The notes beneath the pieces are model-generated. The model saw only the letters and a list, made by a program, of their open reading frames with translations, searched no databases and was not told where the DNA came from. Made by a program: the position numbers and the translations under genes. Of a DNA stretch of 5,163 bases, positions 1 through 5,163 are shown piece by piece. The stretch comes from JACNKJ01 sp964440095 (GTDB taxonomy: Bacteria; Krumholzibacteriota; Krumholzibacteriia; JACNKJ01). The stretch's first letter is position 1; the number at the start of each line of letters is the position of its first letter. The stretch is from the NCBI GenBank assembly GCA_964440095.1, contig CAYTPZ010000056.1, positions 1-5,163 of the forward strand. The letters are read 5' to 3'.

Positions 1-56
1 ACGCGGCTAGGAAAGAGGAGCTGAGTTTGCGGCCCACAGGAAATCCTGAAGCGCCG

Positions 57-1196
57 TTAAAAGGTTGTGACCAAACCCAGTGGCTGCCAGGAGGGCCAGG
101 CGATATTAATGCCCGTCATCCAATGATCGTCTGTGTTAAGTCCTACAAAGAAGCCGGGGGACCAGTCGCCGAACTTGACCAGCCCCGGATATAGGTTCAG
201 CCGAATAGAGTGATCCTTCGCGGTAGTGACCATGAGTGAACCTAGAAGCGAACCTTCCCGGTCAAGGAATATGCCTGCTGCACCCTTGAACGTGGCGCCC
301 TTGGCCCCCAGAGCAAGCTCATAGAGCTCGTCCGCTCTGAATCCAAAACTCACGGAAACGCTATTCCCGGAATCCAGCTTCCAGCTAAGGCCTCCCTGGC
401 CATAGGTACCAAAACTATAAAAGAAACTCGTGCGGTCCCAGAAACTCGGCCGCCATTTCATGGAGTAACTTACACCAACATTGTATAGGCTGTGCGTTGA
501 TAGATCATAGGAGACCATGTAAGACCAGTCGCGAAGATTCAGGGTTTCTCCGAAGAAACGCGCCACGCTATCTGAACTGAATAAAACCTTGCTCACGATA
601 TCGAAGAAGTAGACGTCTGCCACGGGGTCGGTGGTATAGCCCTCACCGTAACTGTTTTCCGTCACCTCATTGAGCATGTGATAAATCGCCATGGTCCCAA
701 TGGACCAGGCTTTGGGGTGATCGAATCCATGATACCGATACCACTCGATCATCATCCTGTAACTCATACCCCCACCCAGCAGATGAAGGGTGTAGTTTGG
801 AAAATAGCGGGCACTCTCGAGGCCGGTGGCAAAGGGAAGTATTTCCATGCGCATGAAGTTTCCCCAGCCCTCATGCTCAATGGATGCGATGGGATTGCTA
901 ATGTTATGCCAAACGCGTTCCCAGCCATTCTGGTAATTCATATCCTTGATTCGATTACTACGGTTGGTGAGCTGCATAACGTTGAACCCACCGTTTAGGA
1001 TAAGCGTCAAGGGATGCGTGGTGGCCTCGGATCCATAGTCCAAGCCACGATAGAAATAGGCTGGAGGAAGGGAATCCTGCTCACTCGCTGCGTCTGAGAC
1101 TACAGGTAAAACGAGAATCACGAAGCACAACACGACCGCTGATAATCTCACAGACAATGGACCTTTCGAAGACGACGAATTGAAGTCTCTATTCAA
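57..1196 (-). CDS. Exported protein of unknown function, probable outer-membrane beta-barrel
   Basis: I do not recognise the family. Numbering from the longest form (TTG at 1194-1196, 379 residues), residues 17-36 form a signal peptide: Arg17, a hydrophobic core VVLCFVILVLPVV, and a likely cut after Ser-Asp-Ala (36). Cys24 is not in a lipobox. Residues about 225-379 alternate polar and hydrophobic or aromatic residues in short strands (for example VSVSFGFRADELYELALG, then IRLNLYPGLV), and the last residue is Phe, both typical of outer-membrane barrels. The middle has a more helical conserved-looking block, HMLNEVTEN (173-181) followed by DPVADVYFFDI (190-200). The TTG has no Shine-Dalgarno. 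GTG at 1149-1151 (residue 16) has GAAAGG ten bases upstream and would begin directly before the signal peptide, so I favour it; 57-1196 is the outer limit. An in-frame TAG at 1257-1259 closes the frame upstream. It is divergent from the lut operon, and its base composition looks less GC-rich (about 50% in one line counted by hand). Gene reality is secure, function is not. Confidence 0.8.
   Translation of the reverse strand: MNRDFNSSSSKGPLSVRLSAVVLCFVILVLPVVSDAASEQDSLPPAYFYRGLDYGSEATTHPLTLILNGGFNVMQLTNRSNRIKDMNYQNGWERVWHNISNPIASIEHEGWGNFMRMEILPFATGLESARYFPNYTLHLLGGGMSYRMMIEWYRYHGFDHPKAWSIGTMAIYHMLNEVTENSYGEGYTTDPVADVYFFDIVSKVLFSSDSVARFFGETLNLRDWSYMVSYDLSTHSLYNVGVSYSMKWRPSFWDRTSFFYSFGTYGQGGLSWKLDSGNSVSVSFGFRADELYELALGAKGATFKGAAGIFLDREGSLLGSLMVTTAKDHSIRLNLYPGLVKFGDWSPGFFVGLNTDDHWMTGINIAWPSWQPLGLVTTF
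1162..1167 (-). promoter_or_regulatory. Candidate ribosome binding site that bears on the start of the minus-strand gene
   Basis: GAAAGG on the minus strand lies 10 bases before the in-frame GTG at 1149-1151 and 4 bases before an in-frame TTG at 1155-1157. The upstream TTG at 1194-1196 is preceded by CCCTCCC, which does not resemble a Shine-Dalgarno. This favours the GTG start, which puts Met-Arg-Leu-Ser directly before the hydrophobic signal-peptide core. The match is short and the spacing a little long. Confidence 0.4.
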
Positions 1197-1219
1197 GCCA
1201 AGGGAGGGCTTTAAGTCAA
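1191..1219 (-). promoter_or_regulatory. Candidate sigma70-type promoter of the minus-strand gene
   Basis: On the minus strand TTGACT (1214-1219) is followed after exactly 17 bases by TTGAAT (1191-1196). The first matches the -35 consensus TTGACA in five of six positions. The second matches the -10 consensus TATAAT in four of six, but lacks the A at its second position, which is usually the most important one. If it is real, the TTG at 1194-1196 lies inside the -10 box and cannot be the start codon, and a start near 1184 would leave a 5' leader of about 33 bases before the GTG at 1151. Similarity by eye only. Confidence 0.35.
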
Positions 1220-1269
1220 GGTCGCTAGTTTCGCTTCCTCGCAGCCCGCCCCTGCGCTAGTCTCACTCC

Positions 1270-1995
1270 ATGCGTCTCGGGCTCTTCATTCCCTGCTTCG
1301 TGGAGCATTTCCGCCCCCAGACCGGGCTGGCCACAGCCCGCCTGCTCGACCGTATGGGCGTGGATTGGAGCTACCCCGAGAAACAGACCTGCTGCGGACA
1401 GCCGGCCTTCAATGCAGGGCATCCCACCGAATGCTTACCCGCGGCGCGACATTTCCTGTCCACATTCCGCGACTTCGATGCGGTAGTCGCACCCTCGGGG
1501 AGCTGCGTGGCCATGGTGCGCCGTTATCCCACCCTGGCTGACCTTCTCCCCGGCGAGGCCAGCGCCTTGGCCGAACTGGCTCCCCGTGTATTCGAATTGT
1601 CGAACTTTTTAGTGGAGCGACTTCATCGGGTGAATTTCGGAGCAAGATTGTCTGCGCGAGCGGCCTTTCAGGATTCCTGCCACGCCCTGCGCGACCTGGG
1701 TCTGCGCGATGAACCGCGCATGCTCCTGGCCGCCGTGGAAGGACTCGACCTGGTGGATCAACCCGGCCTCGACTGCTGCGGATTTGGCGGCGTCTACTCT
1801 GTAAAAATGCCCGAGTTCTCACTCATGCAGGCCGACGCACGCCTGGCCGCGGCCGAAGATGCCGGATGCGACACGATCATAGGCACCGAGCCCAGTTGCC
1901 TCATGCATTTGGGGTCGCGTGCGGAACATCGCGAGTTCCCACTGCGTGTGATGCATCTGGCTGAAGTCCTCGCCGGGGAGGACCATGAAGGCTGA
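1270..1995 (+). CDS. lutA: LutA-type lactate utilization iron-sulfur protein (CCG domain)
   Basis: Subunit of the LutABC (YkgEFG) system that oxidises L-lactate to pyruvate in the cytoplasm with iron-sulfur clusters in place of a flavin. The 241 residues are two cysteine-rich CCG modules of the kind also seen in heterodisulfide reductase HdrB and GlpC/GlcF proteins. Module one has Cys9 (IPCFVEHF), Cys41-Cys42-Gly43 and Cys79 (SGSC). Module two has Cys137 (DSCHALRDLG), Cys169-Cys170-Gly171 (DCCGFGG) and Cys210 (TEPSC). All expected cysteines are present and the length is normal for the family. The ATG at 1270 gives MRLGLFIPCF, the usual beginning of LutA proteins, so the start is good even though no Shine-Dalgarno precedes it. 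The 3' end overlaps lutB by 11 bases. It is the first gene of a four-gene operon. Related CCG proteins (GlcF, GlpC) serve other dehydrogenases, but the adjacent lutB and lutC make lactate the best call. Confidence 0.93.
   Translation: MRLGLFIPCFVEHFRPQTGLATARLLDRMGVDWSYPEKQTCCGQPAFNAGHPTECLPAARHFLSTFRDFDAVVAPSGSCVAMVRRYPTLADLLPGEASALAELAPRVFELSNFLVERLHRVNFGARLSARAAFQDSCHALRDLGLRDEPRMLLAAVEGLDLVDQPGLDCCGFGGVYSVKMPEFSLMQADARLAAAEDAGCDTIIGTEPSCLMHLGSRAEHREFPLRVMHLAEVLAGEDHEG
1975..1982 (+). promoter_or_regulatory. Ribosome binding site of lutB, inside lutA and close to its ATG
   Basis: GGGGAGGA lies within the last codons of lutA. Its GGAGG core (1977-1981) is only three bases from the lutB ATG at 1985, closer than usual. 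The strong core together with the 11-base lutA/lutB overlap suggests that ribosomes finishing lutA reinitiate on lutB. No other ATG nearby fits better. Confidence 0.6.
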
Positions 1996-3358
1996 TCTAC
2001 ATATCCGCTTAGCCGCCCGCGCCGCTGCCCAGGACCAAGACCTGCGTGAGAATTTGGAACGGGCCACGGGTCTTAGCCTGAAGAAGCGGGAAAAACTGAC
2101 CGAGAATATTCCAAAGTACGAAAGCCAGAGAAAGCAGCTCGGAAAGATTCGGCGGGAAAGCGTTACGCATCTGGAAACGCTTCTGGATGAAGCCGTCATG
2201 CGCCTGGAAGCTGCAGGTATTCGCTGCCACATGGCCGCCGATGCCGAGGAGGCACGGTCGATCCTGCGAGACCTTTGCGCCGAGGCCAAGCTCGTAGTCA
2301 AGGGCAAGAGTATGGTCAGCGAGGAGATCGGCCTCAACGCCGCTCTAGAAGAGGTCGGCATCGAGGTCATGGAAACCGATCTGGGTGAGTTCATCGTACA
2401 GCTTCGGGATGAAGCCCCCAGTCACATCACAGCTCCGGCTTTGCACCTGAACCGGCGGCAGATTGGCACTCTCTTCGAGAAGGAATTGGGAATTCCCTAC
2501 AGCGAGGATCCCGAAACTCTCACCGCTGCCGCGCGAGTGCACTTGCGCGAGAAATTCATGCAGGCCGATGTGGGCATCACCGGCGCGAATTTCGTGGTCG
2601 CCGAAACAGGTACCGTGATCATCGTGGAGAACGAAGGCAATATCAGCCTGTCGAGCACGGTTCCGCCCATACACATCATGGTCACGGGCATCGAGAAGAT
2701 TCTCCCGCGCACCCTCGACCTGGATCTGGCTCTTCGACTGTTGCCGGTCAACGGCACGGGCCAACGCGCCACTAGTTACGTGTCCATGATCACAGCGCCC
2801 GCCCCCACCGGCTTGGGGCCCCAGAGGCTTCACGTGGTATTCCTCGATAACGGTCGACGCAAATTGGCCGAGCGACCCGACGCCATTGCCCTGGCCTGCA
2901 TCCGCTGCGGAGCCTGCTTGAATGTCTGCCCACTTTTCCGCCGCGTCGGTGGGCACGGATATGGCAGCGTGTATCCGGGCCCCATCGGCATTCTCACAGC
3001 GCCATTTCTGTTGAACGAGGCCGAGGGACATGAACCCGGCGTGAGTTTGTCCGACGCCTGTTCCCTTTGCGAAGCTTGCGGGGAAATCTGTCCCGTGGTC
3101 ATTCCCCTACCCGATCTCATCCGCCAGGCGCGCAGCGAAAAAGCCGCGAGAAGCTCCTGGCTCGAGCGCCAACTCTGGCGAGGTTTCGGCTGGCTCACCA
3201 CTCGTCCTCGTCTCTTTCGCCTTATGGGATGGCTGGGCAGGAAAATACCGGGCGCCTTTTTGCGCGGTGCGACCCCGGCATGGTCACAGGGACGCAGCCT
3301 TCCCAGGCAAAGTGCTTCCAGCTTCCGATCGCTCTTGGCCGAAAGGAAGCGGCCATGA
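1985..3358 (+). CDS. lutB: LutB-type lactate utilization protein: LUD domain plus two 4Fe-4S clusters
   Basis: Central subunit of the LutABC lactate oxidation system (homologous to YkgF). It has 457 residues, the normal family length. The N-terminal two thirds form the LUD domain, with VVKGKSMVSEEIGLN (104-118), ETDLGEFIVQL (130-140), SHITAPALH (146-154) and ANFVVAETGTVIIVENEGN (201-219). A ferredoxin-like section follows: Cys305-x2-Cys308-x2-Cys311-x3-Cys315-Pro and Cys359-x2-Cys362-x2-Cys365-x3-Cys369-Pro, enough for two 4Fe-4S clusters. The tail (about 390-452) is the basic, Trp-rich LutB C-terminal region, with the typical PGAFLRG, AWSQGRSLP and SFRSLL elements. No residue I would expect is missing. 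It overlaps lutA by 11 bases and lutC by 4 bases (ATGA), which implies co-transcription and translational coupling. The protein should be cytoplasmic; I see no signal peptide or clear transmembrane segment. Related aldehyde-linked LUD proteins exist, but the gene order lutA-lutB-lutC makes this call firm. Confidence 0.95.
   Translation: MKADLHIRLAARAAAQDQDLRENLERATGLSLKKREKLTENIPKYESQRKQLGKIRRESVTHLETLLDEAVMRLEAAGIRCHMAADAEEARSILRDLCAEAKLVVKGKSMVSEEIGLNAALEEVGIEVMETDLGEFIVQLRDEAPSHITAPALHLNRRQIGTLFEKELGIPYSEDPETLTAAARVHLREKFMQADVGITGANFVVAETGTVIIVENEGNISLSSTVPPIHIMVTGIEKILPRTLDLDLALRLLPVNGTGQRATSYVSMITAPAPTGLGPQRLHVVFLDNGRRKLAERPDAIALACIRCGACLNVCPLFRRVGGHGYGSVYPGPIGILTAPFLLNEAEGHEPGVSLSDACSLCEACGEICPVVIPLPDLIRQARSEKAARSSWLERQLWRGFGWLTTRPRLFRLMGWLGRKIPGAFLRGATPAWSQGRSLPRQSASSFRSLLAERKRP
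3343..3349 (+). promoter_or_regulatory. Ribosome binding site that fixes the lutC start
   Basis: AAGGAAG sits five bases before the ATG at 3355-3357. This ATG shares bases with the lutB stop TGA at 3356-3358. The lutC frame stays open upstream to 3067, but that stretch is lutB read in another frame and encodes nothing resembling a LUD protein, so 3355 is the real start. Confidence 0.7.
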
Positions 3359-3843
3359 CCTTCGAACAGGAACAAGTGCTGAAGAAGCGCTTCCAGGAAA
3401 ACGGTACCCAGTGGATCGTCTGCGAAAACGATGCGGATATTCGAAGTTTCCTCTTCCGTGCTGGGCTGGATCACCCACCCTTCCCCCATGTGCAGGAAGG
3501 TGAAAAAGGTTTCACCCTGGCCGATGGGATCATTGCCGAGACGGGAAGCATCATTTTGTCGGGTTCGCGCCTTGGCGCTCGGCGGGCGGCCATTCTTGCG
3601 GAAACCCATTTCGCCTTGGTGGCCGAGAATGCGGTCTTCAACACTCTGGGCGATTTTCTTCGCCTGCCCACCCACCCCTGGCATCGGCGCACAGGTCACG
3701 CCCTGACTCTGATTACCGGACCGAGTCGCACGGCAGACATCGAAAAGACTCTCGTCATGGGCGCCCATGGCCCACGCAAACTCGTGGTGGCCACGGCCGA
3801 GGCTACGGACATCTACGAGTTTTTCCATAAGGATCGATCATGA
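3355..3843 (+). CDS. lutC: LutC-type lactate utilization protein (short LUD-domain protein)
   Basis: Third component of the LutABC lactate oxidation system (homologous to YkgG), with 162 residues and a single LUD domain. Family hallmarks are ADGIIAETGSIILSG (56-70), followed by the AILAETHFALVAENAVF segment (79-95) and the block GPSRTADIEK-TLVMGAHGPRKL (122-142). These match the conserved core of LutC, in which the GPS-TADIE-x-GxHGP block is near the C-terminus. The protein is clearly shorter than LutC of Bacillus subtilis or YkgG of E. coli (roughly 230-240 residues). The missing part is at the N-terminus, and the core is intact, so I read it as a short family form and not as a broken gene. 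The start at 3355 follows from the Shine-Dalgarno and the ATGA overlap with the lutB stop. The stop at 3841-3843 overlaps the transporter start in the same ATGA manner. There are no cysteine cluster motifs; only Cys23 is present. Confidence 0.9.
   Translation: MTFEQEQVLKKRFQENGTQWIVCENDADIRSFLFRAGLDHPPFPHVQEGEKGFTLADGIIAETGSIILSGSRLGARRAAILAETHFALVAENAVFNTLGDFLRLPTHPWHRRTGHALTLITGPSRTADIEKTLVMGAHGPRKLVVATAEATDIYEFFHKDRS
3829..3833 (+). promoter_or_regulatory. Ribosome binding site of the transporter gene, within the end of lutC
   Basis: AAGGA lies six bases before the ATG at 3840. It sits in the last codons of lutC, so translation of the transporter probably couples to lutC. This is the only in-frame ATG before the first family motif (YDWANSAFAT), which supports the start. 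Confidence 0.6.
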
Positions 3844-5129
3844 TAGGCGGTAAGCGGTTCGCGGTTCGCGGTGAGCGCTCATGGCTGCTCTATGATTGGG
3901 CCAACTCGGCCTTTGCCACGGTAATTTTGGCGGCGCTCTTGCCGGTTTGGTTCGCCGATGCCGTGGTTCCAGAAGGCGGCGTGCAGTGGCTGGGCAGGAC
4001 ATGGAGCGCCACCAGTCTTTGGGGATACACTTCGGGCCTTTCCGCTCTCTTGGTTTTTCTCAGCGCGCCGATGTTGGGCGCCATGGCCGACCTGCGCGGC
4101 AACCGCCGGCGCTGGCTCGTGTCGCTCTTCTTGCCGGGATCCTTGGCCACGGTCTTGCTTTTCACGGCCCTACCCGGTCGGGTAGCCTGGACATTGGGGC
4201 TGTATCTGGTCGCATCCATCGGATTTGTATCGGCCAACATTTTCTATGACGCCTTCCTCCCAATTCTGGCCAAGCCAAATGACCGCGATCGCCTTAGCGC
4301 CCGCGGATTCGCATGGGGATACTTGGGCGGCGGGCTCATGCTGCTCATCGACTTGATTCTTGTGCAGAAGCACGCGAGCTTCGGTATCACGGCGGGAATG
4401 GCCGTGAGAATTGCTCTGGCCTCGGCCGGACTTTGGTGGGGAGCTTTCGGCCTTTGGGCCTGGCGAGGCCTTGAGGAACCACCCCAAGAGCAAGCTCCCG
4501 TATCGCAGGTTTTCAAACTGGCCAGGCGCCGCAGCTTTGGCACCTTGCGCAAAACCTTCCGGCACCGAAACCTGCTCATATTCCTGGCGGCATTCCTACT
4601 CTACAATGACGGCATCCAGACCGTCGTGAAGATGGCCTCCATTTTCGGCGCCGAGGAAATGGGACTATCCCGCGGCACGCTCATGGGCGCCTTGCTGCTC
4701 GTGCAGATCATCGGCATCTTCGGTGCGCTCATTTTCGGGCGCTTGGCCGGACACATGGGCGCGCGCCGAGCCATCTTGCTGAGTTTGCTCATGTGGACTC
4801 TGCTCGTGAGCTGGGCCTACTTCATGCAGTCGGCCTGGGAATTCTGGATGCTCGGCGCAGGCGTGGGTCTTTGCCTGGGCGGTAGCCAAGCACTGAGTCG
4901 CAGCTACTTCAGCAGCTTCATCCCCGAGGGACACAGCGCCGAGTACTTCGGTTTCTATTCCATCTTCGCCAAGTTCAGCGCGATTCTAGGGCCCATCATT
5001 TTCGCACTCATCAATCAGGCCACAGGATCTTCGCGGTTTTCGGTCTTGGCGACCGCGCTGTTTTTCCTGAGCGGGATGGCTCTCTTGTCAGTCGTCAAGG
5101 ATCCCCAGCCGCTGACCGCTGACCGCTGA
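3840..5129 (+). CDS. UMF1 / Atg22-like major facilitator superfamily transporter
   Basis: Inner-membrane carrier of 429 residues, about the usual length for the bacterial UMF1 family, relatives of the yeast vacuolar amino-acid effluxer Atg22. Hallmarks are YDWANSAFAT (18-27) in the first helix, ANIFYDAFLPILA (132-144), LYNDGIQTVVKMASIFG (254-270) and a C-terminal block GGSQALSRSYFSSFIP (347-362) then EYFGFYSIFAKF (368-379). Twelve hydrophobic segments can be placed, split six and six by a basic cytoplasmic loop (about 208-245). Loop motifs DLRGNRRRW (84-92) and GRLAGHMGARR (300-310) recall MFS motif A after helices 2 and 8. No residue is obviously missing. The gene overlaps lutC by four bases (ATGA) and is the last gene of the lut operon in view. 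Bacterial UMF1 substrates are mostly unknown, so carriage of lactate or a product is inference from context. The first and last codons lie in GCGGT-core heptamer arrays, and the stop codon is inside one of them. Confidence 0.92.
   Translation: MIGGKRFAVRGERSWLLYDWANSAFATVILAALLPVWFADAVVPEGGVQWLGRTWSATSLWGYTSGLSALLVFLSAPMLGAMADLRGNRRRWLVSLFLPGSLATVLLFTALPGRVAWTLGLYLVASIGFVSANIFYDAFLPILAKPNDRDRLSARGFAWGYLGGGLMLLIDLILVQKHASFGITAGMAVRIALASAGLWWGAFGLWAWRGLEEPPQEQAPVSQVFKLARRRSFGTLRKTFRHRNLLIFLAAFLLYNDGIQTVVKMASIFGAEEMGLSRGTLMGALLLVQIIGIFGALIFGRLAGHMGARRAILLSLLMWTLLVSWAYFMQSAWEFWMLGAGVGLCLGGSQALSRSYFSSFIPEGHSAEYFGFYSIFAKFSAILGPIIFALINQATGSSRFSVLATALFFLSGMALLSVVKDPQPLTADR
3847..3874 (+). repeat. Heptanucleotide array GCGGTNN, four units, at the 5' end of the transporter gene
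   Basis: Four contiguous 7-base units: GCGGTAA (3847-3853), GCGGTTC (3854-3860), GCGGTTC (3861-3867) and GCGGTGA (3868-3874). The core GCGGT is invariant and only the last two bases vary. The array begins four bases after the lutC stop and encodes residues 3-12 of the transporter. As the unit is not a multiple of three bases, gain or loss of one unit would shift the transporter frame directly after its start. Confidence 0.85.
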
Positions 5130-5133
5130 CCGC
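5113..5133 (-). repeat. Heptanucleotide array GCGGTCA, three exact units, over the transporter stop codon
   Basis: Three exact plus-strand units of TGACCGC (5113-5119, 5120-5126, 5127-5133), which read as GCGGTCA on the minus strand. An imperfect unit CAGCCGC (5106-5112) precedes them and GAAG follows. The core is the same GCGGT as in the array at 3847-3874, but inverted relative to it. The array encodes the last residues (LTADR) and the stop. Each unit contains TGA, but the frame moves one base per unit, so only the TGA of the third unit is read as a stop. Confidence 0.85.
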
Positions 5134-5138
5134 GAAGA

Positions 5139-5154
5139 TAGTGAACTTTCACTA
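5139..5154. promoter_or_regulatory. Perfect 16-base inverted repeat, candidate operator or hairpin
   Basis: TAGTGAA, two bases CT, then TTCACTA: seven-base arms with perfect complementarity, ten bases after the transporter stop. As RNA it could fold as a six-base-pair stem with a four-base loop, but it is AT-rich and no U-run follows, so an intrinsic terminator is unlikely. Its spacing and symmetry fit an operator for a dimeric regulator of whatever gene begins beyond the window. The gene is not visible, so this stays a candidate. Confidence 0.35.
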
Positions 5155-5163
5155 ACCTGTGCA

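Noticed and set aside
37..48. Short inverted repeat CAGGA-AA-TCCTG as a terminator for the minus-strand gene
   Set aside because: The stem is five pairs with a two-base loop, not GC-rich, and no T-run follows on the minus strand.
1..56. End of another gene at the left edge
   Set aside because: I see no convincing coding frame, and 56 bases are too few to judge.
678..998. Open frame of 106 codons on the plus strand
   Set aside because: It is the reverse complement of the outer-membrane-like gene and has no recognisable protein features.
3067..3354. N-terminal extension of lutC by 96 residues (frame open from an ATG at 3067)
   Set aside because: It lies wholly inside lutB in another frame, has no LUD-like sequence, and a Shine-Dalgarno plus ATGA overlap mark 3355 as the start.
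2830..3828. Long open frame of 332 codons on the minus strand opposite lutB and lutC
   Set aside because: It spans two strongly recognisable genes on the other strand and shows no family features; long antisense frames are common in GC-rich coding DNA.
3847..3874. CRISPR-like or attachment-site reading of the heptamer array
   Set aside because: Units are contiguous with no spacers, and no integrase or cas gene is in view; it is a simple tandem repeat.

Overview
The window reads as a chromosomal segment from a Gram-negative bacterium of moderately high GC. No single gene fixes the phylum. The Gram-negative call rests on an exported protein that looks like an outer-membrane beta-barrel, with a signal peptide, alternating aromatic beta-strand-like segments and a terminal Phe. 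The short LutC-type protein and the UMF1-type transporter occur in several non-proteobacterial Gram-negative lineages, so I do not go further than that.

Layout: positions 1-56 hold no gene. Positions 57-1196 (minus strand) encode an unrecognised secreted, probably outer-membrane protein; its start is ambiguous. Positions 1197-1269 are a short divergent intergenic region with a candidate promoter for the minus-strand gene. From 1270 to 5129 four plus-strand genes are packed with 11-, 4- and 4-base overlaps: lutA (1270-1995), lutB (1985-3358), lutC (3355-3843) and a UMF1/Atg22-like major facilitator transporter (3840-5129). The last 34 bases carry a 16-base inverted repeat.

How the genes work together: LutA (two CCG cysteine modules), LutB (LUD domain, two 4Fe-4S motifs and a C-terminal LutB tail) and LutC (small LUD protein) form the known iron-sulfur, flavin-independent L-lactate oxidation system that yields pyruvate. 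The transporter is joined to lutC by an ATGA stop/start overlap, so it is almost certainly co-translated and may move lactate or a related metabolite. That substrate is an inference. No lactate permease of the LctP type and no GntR-type regulator lies in the window.

The most unusual signal is a pair of heptanucleotide arrays with the core GCGGT, one inside the first 12 codons of the transporter gene and one in the opposite orientation over its last codons and stop. Because 7 is not a multiple of 3, a change in unit number would shift the frame at the 5' end or remove the stop at the 3' end. Apart from this I see an ordinary metabolic operon and no new defence or mobile system.
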